DNA of 64,000 nucleotides. Source: UBA5336 sp964415675 (GTDB taxonomy: Bacteria; Pseudomonadota; Alphaproteobacteria; Caulobacterales; Hyphomonadaceae). This document shows positions 1 to 8,584 of this stretch, in pieces (the first letter of the stretch is position 1; each line of letters begins with the position of its first letter). The DNA lies in NCBI GenBank assembly GCA_964415675.1, contig CAYQBG010000008.1, positions 1 through 64,000 of the forward strand. Reading direction: 5' to 3'. The translations under genes were made by a program, and so were the position numbers. The notes below the pieces were generated by a model, which was not told the origin of the DNA, made no database searches, and saw only the letters and a program-made list of their open reading frames with translations.

Positions 1-550
1 AGAGACGCGATCGCGTATGTGATAGTTCCCTCTGCGGTCGGGGTTAAAAGGATCCTGAAGTCCCCACCGTCTGAGACGGCGATGCGGCTTTTCAAGATCA
101 AGACCGCAGCGACCATGGCGGCGGAGTTGAAGCCAGTGGTGAGCATCGCGCCGATCGGCAAGGGAAGCGGAAACAGTTTTCTTCCGCCCACCAGAGCAGC
201 GACCAGGGCGATCCCGTAGCAGATGTTTATCGCGATGATGGCGCCGACCACCCCGGCCACCGGGACAAGCGCGATGTTGAAGGCGATGTTGGCGACCGCC
301 TCCAGGACGAGGACGCGGGCCTCCAGCGAGCGCAGGGTCAGCGGCGTGGCCGCAAGGCTTGTACCCGCGAAGATGAAACCGACAAGTTGTGCCGCCAGGC
401 CGTAACCGGCGGCCTCGGTGGCCAGAAGGATGGCTGCGCCCTGGGCCGGCGCCAGTCCTGCGCCGTACGCGGGGCGAGCCCGGCGAGCAGGATCAGGGGG
501 AGCGCGGGGACAGGCGCCGGCAATTGGACCGAGCCCGCCCCAGTCCGCTA
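1..550 (-). pseudogene. Remnant of a polysaccharide/O-antigen flippase (Wzx-like, MATE/MOP fold), C-terminal part
   Basis: The minus strand from about 420 to the window edge reads continuously as hydrophobic membrane segments. They carry the pattern of the C-terminal half of polysaccharide flippases: ATPLTLRSLEAR, then a VANIAFNIALVPVAGVVGA helix, then FPLPLP. Upstream, the helix LPALPLILLAGLA lies in a different frame, so a frameshift falls near 465-475. An in-frame stop near 552 closes the remaining 5' end, and no start or N-terminal half is present before the glutathione transferase gene. This is a truncated, frameshifted relic. The family call rests on helix pattern and local similarity from memory. 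The 3' end lies outside the window. Confidence 0.55.
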
Positions 551-634
551 AGATCAAGCACCACCTTTGGTATTCCTGTTGGACTAACCCTTCGGGTCGG
601 CTTTAGTTGGTTGACTCTTCTAAGGAGATCGCAG

Positions 635-1252
635 GTGAAGCTTTTCCACTGCAAGGATGCACGCTCAATCCGTCCTCTCTGGGCACTTGAGGAGCTTGGA
701 ATTGACCATGAGCTGGAGGTGATGGCGTTTCCGCCGCGCACCCGCCGGCCTGGCTATCTCGACATCAATTCCCTTGGCACGGTTCCGACACTTGTCGATG
801 GCGACGCCGTGCTGACCGAATCCTCCGGGATCTGCCACTACCTGGCCGAACTAAATGCGCCAACACCGCTGCGCGTCGCGCCGGGAGAGCGTGGCTATGA
901 CGGGTATATCAACTGGCTGTTCCGCTCCGATGCAACGCTCACTTTTCCGCTGACCCTCGTGCTTCGCTACACCCATCTTGAGCCAGAAGAGCGGCGCAGT
1001 CCGCAAGTGTCGGAGGATTACCTCGTCTGGTTTCTCTCCCGCCTTCGCTCGGTCGAGACAGCGCTGGAAGGCGGGCGGGACTTTCTTGTTGCCGACAGGT
1101 TCACCATGGCCGACATCGCTGTGCACTACGCCCTGTATTTCGGACGCAATCTGGGCCTTCAGGACCGATACAAGCCAAATTGCCTGCGATACCTTGACCT
1201 TCACATGAAACGCCCAGCCTTCCGACGGGCACTGGAAAAACAGTCCGGCTGA
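635..1252 (+). CDS. Glutathione S-transferase family protein
   Basis: This 205-residue cytosolic protein should conjugate glutathione to electrophiles or act as a glutathione-dependent isomerase or reductase; the substrate is unknown. The N-terminal thioredoxin-like domain (about 1-75) has VKLFHCKDARSIRPLWALEE, the cis-proline segment GTVPTLVDG and the ESS glutathione-contact motif. The all-helical C-terminal domain has the N-capping motif DRFTMADIAVHYALY near residue 155. A GTG start at 635 is chosen because AAGGAG lies 7 bases upstream and the GST fold starts there; longer readings in this frame run into the flippase remnant. It stands alone, convergent with the nitronate monooxygenase gene. 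Confidence 0.88.
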   Translation: MKLFHCKDARSIRPLWALEELGIDHELEVMAFPPRTRRPGYLDINSLGTVPTLVDGDAVLTESSGICHYLAELNAPTPLRVAPGERGYDGYINWLFRSDATLTFPLTLVLRYTHLEPEERRSPQVSEDYLVWFLSRLRSVETALEGGRDFLVADRFTMADIAVHYALYFGRNLGLQDRYKPNCLRYLDLHMKRPAFRRALEKQSG

Positions 1253-1514
1253 AGCAGCGAAAGGACTGTATCTGCCGCTTATAACGCCGTGAGCCGCGGA
1301 CGGATGCGTAGGGTCTTTCCACCAATCGTCTGTGCTCGGCTGATCTGGCGAACGTTGCCAACTGCAACATCCTCTGGCTCGGTCAGCACGCTGACCCCTC
1401 AGGTGCAGGACAGCCTGAAATTTAGTAACAATTGATATTTTCGGAGCCGATTGGTTCCAGATCACCATTGTCCTGTAATAGTGAACCAGGGTCATGCCAC
1501 GCCACTGTCTTGGC

Positions 1515-2495
1515 TCAAGATAGTCTCATGTTCGCCAGTCGCCCATCGAGGATGGCTTCAGCTTCGGCGATGATCCGGTCGATCAGTTCCTTGACGGTCG
1601 GAATATCATTTATCAGACCTTGCACCGTGCCTGCCGACCATATTCCGCCATTCGTATCGCCTTGGGTGATGGCGGCGCGGCCGCGGGCGCCAGCGACAAG
1701 GTGTACAAGGTCCTCGAATGTTGCGCCGCCCGCGCGCTCAATCTCGACAACCTCCTCACTGACGGCATTTCTCATGACCCGTGCCGTATTGTGCAGCGTG
1801 CGCAGGATCAGAACTGTTGATCGCTCGTCATTCTCGACCATCTGCGCCTTGTGGTTCTCGTGGACAGGCGCTTCTTGGGTAACGCAGAATCTCGTTCCCA
1901 TGTTGATACCGTCAGCGCCAAGCGCCAGTGCGGCAACAAGCCCGCGTCCATCAGCGAAACCGCCCGAAGCCAGCATGGGAACCTTGACCTTGTCGGCGGC
2001 GGCAGGGATGAGGACCAGTCCGGGGATATCGTCCTCTCCCGGATGACCGGCGCATTCGAAACCGTCGATCGAAACAGCATCGACGCCCATGCGTTCGGCT
2101 GAGAGGGCATGGCGCACGGCGGTGCATTTGTGGATCACCTTGATCCCATGCGTCTTGAAATCGTCGACATGTTCCTGCGGCTTGTAGCCGGCGGTCTCGA
2201 CGATCTTGATCCCGCCCTCGATGATGGCCTGGCGGTATTCCGCGTAAGGCGGCGGCTTGATCGCGGGCAGGATGGTGAGGTTCACGCCAAACGGCTTGTC
2301 CGTCATCTCCCTTGTGCGGGCGATTTCCTTTGCCAGGTCTTCCGGCGTCGGCTGGGTCAGGGCGGTCAGGAAGCCCAGCGCGCCGGCATTTGCGACAGGT
2401 GCCACCATTTCCGCATAACCGACCCATTGCATTCCGCCCTGAACGATCGGATGTTCGACGTCGAACATTTCCGTAAATCTCGTTTTGATAGCCAT
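1515..2495 (-). CDS. Nitronate monooxygenase (2-nitropropane dioxygenase family)
   Basis: This 326-residue FMN-dependent TIM-barrel enzyme belongs to the family that oxidises alkyl nitronates to carbonyl compounds and nitrite; many members act on other enolisable substrates. Visible motifs are HPIVQGGMQWVG at the N-terminus, KVIHKCTAVRHA mid-protein, FECAGHPGEDD (the family's AGGH-type active-site loop, here C-A-G-H) and the FMN-phosphate loop GADGINMGTRF. The start at 2495 is preceded by a GGAGTGG ribosome binding site. It is divergent from the LacI-type regulator gene across 245 bp, so it may share that control. Substrate cannot be assigned. Confidence 0.88.
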   Translation of the reverse strand: MAIKTRFTEMFDVEHPIVQGGMQWVGYAEMVAPVANAGALGFLTALTQPTPEDLAKEIARTREMTDKPFGVNLTILPAIKPPPYAEYRQAIIEGGIKIVETAGYKPQEHVDDFKTHGIKVIHKCTAVRHALSAERMGVDAVSIDGFECAGHPGEDDIPGLVLIPAAADKVKVPMLASGGFADGRGLVAALALGADGINMGTRFCVTQEAPVHENHKAQMVENDERSTVLILRTLHNTARVMRNAVSEEVVEIERAGGATFEDLVHLVAGARGRAAITQGDTNGGIWSAGTVQGLINDIPTVKELIDRIIAEAEAILDGRLANMRLS

Positions 2496-2740
2496 CAATC
2501 CACTCCGCATCAGACGGAGCAAACGTTACACAAGGCTGAGGCGACAGAATGCAAAGCAGCCTGCATTTCAAGGAATGACCGCGAGACGCGTGCTCTGTCG
2601 CAAGGGAAGTCTTGAGGCGATGCCGGCTGCCCCAAGCGAACGCCTTTGCGGATCGCAGGCAAAGCCGCTATCAAATGTCGGTCAAGCGTATGAGTGCCAT
2701 TGGCGTTCAGGGCGCGCGGAAAACCCATTGGAAGCGTTCT

Positions 2741-3844
2741 ATGTTCCCGCAACAGACTTCAGCCGGCCGAAAGGGGCGCGCAACGATAAGTGACGTTGCG
2801 GAGATTGCGGGTGTTTCCACGTCAACAGTGTCGCGCGCCCTTTCGGGACATCGCGGCGTCGGCGACCAGACAAGATCCAGAATTGTCGAGATCGCCAGGC
2901 AAATCGGCTATCAGGCACGAGGCGCGGCGCGCTCTCTGCGCACATCACGATCCTGCACGATCGCGATGCTTGCGCCCGATCTCGAAAACCCCGGCAACCA
3001 GGCACAAGTCCGCGCCGCGATCAGTGCTGCTGCGGCAAGGAATTACGCCGTCATGGTCTTTGACTACAGCGCCGGCACCACTGGCAGTCTGTCCGTCATC
3101 GACCGAATGCGGGAAAGCGATATTGACGGTATCCTGCTGGGCGCAGCGCGCCTGAAGGTGACCAGGGATCTGCTGGACCTGCTGGCTTCAGACATGGTTG
3201 TCGAATTCGCCGGTGACCAGAATGCCCCGCCTCCGGAAGGAGCCTTCATCATTGATGGGGTGACATGGCTGCAATATGAGACCGCCGCATGCACATTTGC
3301 CGGCAGACGCCTGTTCAATCTCGGCCACAGGCAAATCGCCTATATCGACTGGCGCGAGCAATCGCGGCTCGGTCGCACAAGGCTGGAGGCCTTCAGGGCC
3401 TGCGCAAAATCGTTTGGGCTTCCCGAAAACTCTGTAAACATCCTGAAGGCCAGCAAGAAGGAAGAAGCTGTCGGCCTGGTCCAGCATCTTCTTGCCGGCT
3501 CCCCTGCACCAACGGCGCTTGTCTCGGGAAATGGTGTCATGACGCCTTATGTGCTGGAAGGGGTTCATTCGGTCGATGCACGCATTCCAGGCGATCTGTC
3601 ATTCATCGCTTGTGGCGATTCCCCCTGGCATCGCGCCTTCCAGCCGCCGCTATCGGTGATTCGCCGGGATAGCGAAGCGGAGGCCCAATGCATGGTCGAG
3701 CGCCTGATTGCACGGATCGAGGGTCGGGACGCTCCGCAGATGATCATTCAGCCAACGGAATTCATCGACCGCGCCTCGATCGCGCCCGCACCCATGGCTG
3801 GCAACAAGCCACCCGGAACAGGTCTTTTGGCGGAAAATGGATGA
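2741..3844 (+). CDS. LacI/GalR-family transcriptional regulator
   Basis: A 367-residue regulator with an N-terminal helix-turn-helix, ATISDVAEIAGVSTSTVSRA (about residues 15-34), followed by the hinge RSLRTSRSCTIAMLAPDLENP and a periplasmic-binding-protein-like effector domain. The late start at 2741 is preferred because GGAAG lies 6 bases upstream and the HTH begins at the usual distance. It lies convergent with the biotin carboxylase gene and next to the CoA-transferase/carboxylase divergon, where a perfect 12-bp palindrome with a central CG (6105-6116) has the form of LacI-family operators. It is therefore the likely local regulator, perhaps sensing the pathway substrate or its CoA ester. 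That assignment is inferred from context. Confidence 0.9.
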   Translation: MFPQQTSAGRKGRATISDVAEIAGVSTSTVSRALSGHRGVGDQTRSRIVEIARQIGYQARGAARSLRTSRSCTIAMLAPDLENPGNQAQVRAAISAAAARNYAVMVFDYSAGTTGSLSVIDRMRESDIDGILLGAARLKVTRDLLDLLASDMVVEFAGDQNAPPPEGAFIIDGVTWLQYETAACTFAGRRLFNLGHRQIAYIDWREQSRLGRTRLEAFRACAKSFGLPENSVNILKASKKEEAVGLVQHLLAGSPAPTALVSGNGVMTPYVLEGVHSVDARIPGDLSFIACGDSPWHRAFQPPLSVIRRDSEAEAQCMVERLIARIEGRDAPQMIIQPTEFIDRASIAPAPMAGNKPPGTGLLAENG

Positions 3845-3913
3845 TTGCACGCCTTCGTCACCCGCGACCAACAAAGCGTGATCAGGAGGCTGCGAGCCTT
3901 CTCGGAGCCGTCT

Positions 3914-5335
3914 TCAGCCCGAAACATTTTCCCCATGGCGGCGCGGTAGTCGATGCATGCTTTCCGCCAGTTCAACGATATTTTCGTCGACAAAACGGGT
4001 ATGGACGTGGCCGGCGACGAAGTCGGGATGGCTGAGTATGCTGGCCAGGAATTCCCGATTGGTTTCGATCCCTTCGATCCGGAACTCGCTCAGCGACCAG
4101 AGGGCTTTTCTGACACAGTCCGCGAAATCCCCGGACGTCGAATGCACAACCAGTTTTGCGAGCAGGGAATCAAACTCAGGCGAAGACTGAAAACCGGGAA
4201 AGGCCAGGGTTTCCAGCCGGACGCCATGACCGCCGGGGGGGCTGAACGCGGTGAGTTTTCCGCTGGCGGGCAATGTCCTGCCATTGGCCTTCATCCGCTC
4301 GGTATTGATCCGCAACTGAATGGCAAATCCGTTCGCACTCGCTGCCGGGGGCAGTGCCAGCGCTTCCAGGGCGGCACCATCTGCTATCTGGAGCTGCGCG
4401 CGCACCAGGTCGACGCCCATCACTTCCTCAGTCACCGTATGCTCGACTTGCAGGCGCGCATTGGCCTCGATGAATGCAAAGTCCTCTTCGTCATTGGCCA
4501 CCAGGAACTCGAAGGTTCCGATACTGTCATACTTCACGGAACGGGCAATACGCATGGCCGCGTCGAGAATGGACCGGCGCATCTCGCCTGAGAGTTTCGG
4601 CGACGGGGCAATCTCGATGATTTTCTGGTAGCGTCGCTGTACGCTGCAATCGCGCTCGCCAAGATGAGCCACCTGTCCGCTGCCGTCGCCGAGCACCTGA
4701 ACTTCGATATGACGCGCGTCAGGAAGGTAGCGTTCCAGATACAGCCGACTGTCGCCGAACGCTGCATTGGCCTCATTGGCCGCGCCGGTCATCGCATCTT
4801 CGAGACTGTCTGTCGTATCGACCACACGCACGCCGCGCCCTCCGCCTCCGGCGACGGCCTTGATCATCATCCTGGCGCCTGCGGGCAGGGCCCCCCTGAA
4901 AGCGCGGGCCGATTCTAGGTCAGCAAAGCCTTCCGTGCTCGAAAGCACCGGCACATCGCACCTGGCCGCAACGGTGCGGGCTGTGACCTTGTTGCCAAAA
5001 AGCTCCAGAATCTCCGGTCGTGGCCCTACAAAAGTGAGCCCCGCATCAAGAGACTTGCGGGCGAAATCCGGATTCTCGCTCAGAAATCCATAGCCGGGAT
5101 GAATCGCATCAGCGTCGCAGGCCAGCGCCGCGCGAATCATGTCATCGGCATCGAGATAGGCTCGCGCCCCCCGCCCGCCAAGCGGAACGGCTTCGTCAGC
5201 CAGACGGATATGGAGGGCACGCTCTTCGCCCTGCGCAAAGACGCCAACTGTCGAGATGCGCGCCTCATGAGCGGCCCGCATGATACGGATTGCGATTTCG
5301 CCGCGATTGGCGATCAATAGTTTCCGAATGCCCAA
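3914..5335 (-). CDS. Biotin carboxylase subunit of an acyl-CoA carboxylase
   Basis: This 473-residue ATP-grasp enzyme carboxylates the biotin of the carrier protein using ATP and bicarbonate. Motifs in order: KLLIANRGEIAIRIMRAAHE at the N-terminus; DAIHPGYGFLSEN; the ATP-grasp glycine loop MMIKAVAGGGGRGVR; HIEVQVLGDG; ERDCSVQRRYQKIIEIAPSP; and the catalytic segment IEANARLQVEHTVTEEV. The length fits a stand-alone subunit without a fused biotinyl domain, and the carrier is supplied by the small gene just upstream on the same strand (155 bp away). The partner carboxyltransferase is on the opposite strand across the divergent promoter region. It probably serves a catabolic carboxylase rather than fatty-acid AccABCD; that is inference from the neighbours. 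Confidence 0.93.
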   Translation of the reverse strand: MGIRKLLIANRGEIAIRIMRAAHEARISTVGVFAQGEERALHIRLADEAVPLGGRGARAYLDADDMIRAALACDADAIHPGYGFLSENPDFARKSLDAGLTFVGPRPEILELFGNKVTARTVAARCDVPVLSSTEGFADLESARAFRGALPAGARMMIKAVAGGGGRGVRVVDTTDSLEDAMTGAANEANAAFGDSRLYLERYLPDARHIEVQVLGDGSGQVAHLGERDCSVQRRYQKIIEIAPSPKLSGEMRRSILDAAMRIARSVKYDSIGTFEFLVANDEEDFAFIEANARLQVEHTVTEEVMGVDLVRAQLQIADGAALEALALPPAASANGFAIQLRINTERMKANGRTLPASGKLTAFSPPGGHGVRLETLAFPGFQSSPEFDSLLAKLVVHSTSGDFADCVRKALWSLSEFRIEGIETNREFLASILSHPDFVAGHVHTRFVDENIVELAESMHRLPRRHGENVSG

Positions 5336-5490
5336 TTGCCTCTCCTCCTGCCGGCTGATCCCCGTCCAGACTGCTGCGATCCTGCACTCGCTTTGGTGAC
5401 CGCGTTGCGGATATGTCCTGACTTGCGCTGCGGCCTGGCCGCGCGTGCCGCCTGGCCGGTCCGAACACGTCCATATGGCCTGAGAAACGT

Positions 5491-5712
5491 TCAGTCAGAG
5501 ATCACCACAAGAACCTGATCTTCCTCAACCGGATCCGTCTCTGCCACGGCGATCTTCAGGATGGTTCCGTCGCAGGGCGACTCGACGGGGATCTCCATCT
5601 TCATCGATTCCAGCACCATGATGACGTCGCCTGCCCTGACCTTGCAGCCCTCGGATCTTTCGACCTTCCACACAGTGCCGGTCACTTCCGACGTGATATT
5701 CTGCTCAGACAT
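5491..5712 (-). CDS. Stand-alone biotinyl (BCCP-like) carrier protein, 73 aa
   Basis: A single biotinyl/lipoyl-type domain of 73 residues. The biotin attachment motif ESMKMEIP places the modified lysine at residue 38, and the second half carries the matching hammerhead sequence GTILKIAVAETDPVEEDQVLVVI. It lacks the long N-terminal linker of AccB, so it is a free carrier shuttling carboxybiotin between the biotin carboxylase encoded downstream and the carboxyltransferase at 8585. The start at 5712 (MSEQNITSEV) is preferred over 5736 because the domain begins immediately after it. It is the first gene of the minus-strand arm of the divergon. Confidence 0.88.
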   Translation of the reverse strand: MSEQNITSEVTGTVWKVERSEGCKVRAGDVIMVLESMKMEIPVESPCDGTILKIAVAETDPVEEDQVLVVISD

Positions 5713-5769
5713 GTCTGACGGCGCTCCTGCTTCCACGCGAATGATACGGCTCCAGCCTTAACGCAACAA

Positions 5770-5798
5770 TTGCGCAAAAACAACAATCTTTTGCGCAA
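5770..5798. promoter_or_regulatory. Paired TTGCGCAA palindromes, 21 bp apart
   Basis: The octamer palindrome TTGCGCAA occurs at 5770-5777 and 5791-5798, exactly 21 bp centre to centre, i.e. two helical turns, so two dimers would sit on the same face of the DNA. The pair starts 58 bp upstream of the biotin carrier start. A regulator-binding role is inferred. Confidence 0.4.
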
Positions 5799-6104
5799 TA
5801 TCGTTTGTTCGGCGGATACTCCCGATAGATAGAGCCGCGCAAATGCCGGGGCCGAGCCCCGAAAAAGGGACTTTGAGGCCCGCCCGCGAACGAAACGAAT
5901 GCGGGAGAGATCCGCAGGAACAATGAGAGAAAATTCTGCAACGAGGGTGGCTGCAAATCAGAACCCCTTGTTTTTTTTTATATTTTCTATATACTTCCGA
6001 CCCTATTGCGTTCGGCTTGCCGATGACGGACGCCGCCCCTTTGAAGGCCCGCCCGGCTTTTGAGCGGACGGCGGGAGGCTGGCCGCAACAAAAAGATACA
6101 ATAC

Positions 6105-6116
6105 GCAATCGATTGC
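6105..6116. promoter_or_regulatory. Candidate LacI-family operator
   Basis: GCAATCGATTGC is a perfect 12-bp palindrome with a central CpG, the usual form of LacI/GalR-family operators (compare the PurR-type ACGCAAACGTTTGC). It lies 74 bp upstream of the CoA-transferase start, in the same neighbourhood as the LacI-type regulator gene at 2741. Binding is inferred. Confidence 0.5.
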
Positions 6117-6189
6117 TTGCTCATGTCGTTTTGTTGCGTTACTTTCTGCCGGATCAATCGCGCACCTTACCATGGAAGGGACTGTCCAG

Positions 6190-8550
6190 ATGGATGCACC
6201 ACAGCCATACGCTCTTGAAGGCGTGCGAGTCCTCGACCTGACAGATGCGTCGGGCATTTATGCGACCCGTTTGCTTGGCGATCTTGGCGCCGACGTTGTA
6301 CGCATCGAGCCGCCCGATGGTGGCCCGCTGCGCCGTGAAGGGCCTTTTGCGAATGCCGGGGCCAGAGCCGAAACGGCTTTTTATCACTTGTTTCACAATA
6401 TGAATAAGCGTTCGGTCGTGGCCGATTTGGACAATGCGGAATCTCTCAACCGCGTGAAAGACCTCTTCAAGACAGCCGACATCGTGATCGAGTCCGGCGC
6501 GCCGGGCCGTCTTGAACATTACGGGCTCGACCACGCGACCATGCGCGAGTCGAATCCCGCACTGGTCTATGTCTCGGTTTCACCATTCGGGCAGGACGGT
6601 CCCTGGGCTGGCCGGGCCGGGAATGATCTGATTGCTGCGGCGTCGGGCGGAATACTGGGCATCAGCGGATCGCCCGAAATGGCGCCCATGCAGGCGAATG
6701 CCGAGCCATCCTACAAGATGGCGGGGCTCCTGGCGGCTTCGGGCGCGCTTTTGTCCCTGCATGGTGTTCGCCGGGGCGCGCCCGGCGTCCATGTCGACAT
6801 TTCGGTCCAGCAGGCGACTGTCATGCTAGGCATCCAGTCGCTCAATCCCTGCATATATACGCTCAAGGGTAAGGTGCAGAAGCGGCAGGGCGTTTTCGGG
6901 CCCCTGCATCGCTGCGCTGATGGCAATTATGTTGCCGCGCGCGCGACGCCGCGCTCGCTCGATCGCCTCAAATCGCTTGCCGAGACACGCGGCATCGTGG
7001 CCGAAGAAGGATTGATTCCAGGCGCGCAGCTCATGAAAGAGCTGGCGGGCGACATGACGGTTGACGAAGTCATGACAGTCGTGGAAGAGCTTGACCTGAT
7101 CGGGCTCCCGGTAGGCGTCTTCGACGACATATACCGCCATCCCCACTTCAAGGCGATCGGGCAGTTCGAAACCGTCCGGCATGAGCGGATCGGCATTGAT
7201 TTGATCTCTGTTCGCAGCCCGGTGGCCGGCATGGCATCAGGGGCGCCCACAAGGCGGGCCCCGATGCTGGGGGAACACACAGGCGAGGTGTTCAGTGAAC
7301 TGAGCGAGCGGCCCGCCCGCCTCCCTGCGTCGCGGCCATCGTCGTCAGCAAGCGCGGCTTCACCGGTAAAAGGGATCAGGGTTCTCGATTTCTCCTGGGT
7401 CCTGGCAGGTCCGCTGGGAACCCGTATCCTGGCCAATTTCGGCGCGGACGTCATTCGCATCGAATCCGAGGCGCGTCTCGACCTGATGAGAGCCGAAGGC
7501 GAGAGCCGGAATACGGGCGGGGTCTTCAATGACGCCAATCTCGGAAAGCGGTCCCTGACCCTGGACATGTCGCGGCCCGAAGCGCGCGCCCTGATCCGGA
7601 AAATGGTCGAGCAGGCTGACATCGTCACCGAGAATTTCAGGCCGGGCGTGCTGGACCGTATGGGGCTTGGCTATGAAGAGCTCAGGAAGATCAATCCCGG
7701 CATAATCGTCGCCCACCTACCAGGCTGCGGCAATATCGGCCCCTGGGCCAGCCGTGGCACATTCGGCGGCGTGCTGGTGGCAGCAGCCGGCCTGAATGAC
7801 ATCTCCGGCTTCGAGGGTGAACCGCCTTATGGAATTGCCTGCGCCTTTCCTGATTTCACCGTGCCCTATGTGCTGTTGCTGAAGGTGCTGGCGGCCCTTC
7901 GTGAACGAGAGCGAACCGGCAAGGGGCAGGAGCTTGTCCTCAACCAGCTTTCGGCCACGGTCTCCCTGATGGGGGCGGAATGGATGCGCTGGGGCGTTGA
8001 GGGAAAGATTGAGCGCAATGCCAATCGCAATGTGAATTATGCCCCGCATGGCGTCTACCGCGTGAGCGGCGATGACGCCTGGTGCGCAATCGCTGTCCAG
8101 GGCGAGGCGCAATGGCGCGACTTTTGCGCCTGTCTTGAGCTTGAGCACTTGCCATATGATCCCCGGTTCCGCGATCACGCCGCACGGCTGGAACATGGCG
8201 ATGCACTGGACGGGCTGATCAACGAAAAGACATCCGGCCGGGATGGATGGGCGCTCGCGGACGATCTGCAGGCGCAGGGCATTGCGGCGGCGAAGGTTGC
8301 GATGCTGGACGAACTGATCGTCAGGGATCCTCAGCTGCGCCACCGAAACCACTACCTGGAGTTCACACAGCCCTCTGATCCGGGGACCAGGCTGACGGTT
8401 GATGGAGAGGCCATCCGCTTTGTCGATGCCGAGCCGGAATTGCGACGCGCGCCGATGATGGGTGAGCACAATGCCGAGATTCTGCGCGAGCTTGCTGGGC
8501 TGTCAGAGAGCGAGATAGCGGCGCTGGTCGAGAGCGGCGTGGTCAGGTGA
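6190..8550 (+). CDS. Tandem-fused type III (CaiB/BaiF) CoA-transferase
   Basis: A 786-residue protein made of two complete CaiB/BaiF domains, about 6-375 and 395-786, joined by an Ala/Ser/Pro-rich linker. Each half has the signature order: VRVLDLTDASG...LGDLGADVVRIEPP in the first and IRVLDFSWVLAGPLGTRILA with FGADVIRIE in the second. Each also ends with an RRAPMxGEH motif. The family moves CoA between carboxylic acids through an aspartyl-CoA anhydride. The expected catalytic Asp is visible only in the second half (FPDFTVPY, D555); the equivalent position in the first half appears to be Tyr175. The start at 6190 follows GGAAGGGA at good spacing; 6172 has no ribosome site. It is the first gene of the plus-strand operon and would activate the substrate. 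Confidence 0.9.
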   Translation: MDAPQPYALEGVRVLDLTDASGIYATRLLGDLGADVVRIEPPDGGPLRREGPFANAGARAETAFYHLFHNMNKRSVVADLDNAESLNRVKDLFKTADIVIESGAPGRLEHYGLDHATMRESNPALVYVSVSPFGQDGPWAGRAGNDLIAAASGGILGISGSPEMAPMQANAEPSYKMAGLLAASGALLSLHGVRRGAPGVHVDISVQQATVMLGIQSLNPCIYTLKGKVQKRQGVFGPLHRCADGNYVAARATPRSLDRLKSLAETRGIVAEEGLIPGAQLMKELAGDMTVDEVMTVVEELDLIGLPVGVFDDIYRHPHFKAIGQFETVRHERIGIDLISVRSPVAGMASGAPTRRAPMLGEHTGEVFSELSERPARLPASRPSSSASAASPVKGIRVLDFSWVLAGPLGTRILANFGADVIRIESEARLDLMRAEGESRNTGGVFNDANLGKRSLTLDMSRPEARALIRKMVEQADIVTENFRPGVLDRMGLGYEELRKINPGIIVAHLPGCGNIGPWASRGTFGGVLVAAAGLNDISGFEGEPPYGIACAFPDFTVPYVLLLKVLAALRERERTGKGQELVLNQLSATVSLMGAEWMRWGVEGKIERNANRNVNYAPHGVYRVSGDDAWCAIAVQGEAQWRDFCACLELEHLPYDPRFRDHAARLEHGDALDGLINEKTSGRDGWALADDLQAQGIAAAKVAMLDELIVRDPQLRHRNHYLEFTQPSDPGTRLTVDGEAIRFVDAEPELRRAPMMGEHNAEILRELAGLSESEIAALVESGVVR

Positions 8551-8584
8551 ACACGGATCGAATGCACAAGAGGAGGAGTCGCCA

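Larger units (their letters stand above)
5713..6189. promoter_or_regulatory. Divergent regulatory region of the carboxylase / CoA-transferase cluster
   Basis: 477 bp without a gene separate the biotin-carrier arm (minus) from the CoA-transferase arm (plus). It is AT-richer than its surroundings around 5971-6000, including a run of T followed by TATATTTTCTATATA, suitable for promoter melting. It holds the palindromes listed separately at 5770-5798 and 6105-6116. No small coding sequence with a convincing ribosome binding site was seen. Confidence 0.6.

Noticed and set aside
1253..1514. Small coding sequence between GST and nitronate monooxygenase genes
   Set aside because: Frames there lack ribosome sites and show no domain-like content; the gap is treated as empty.
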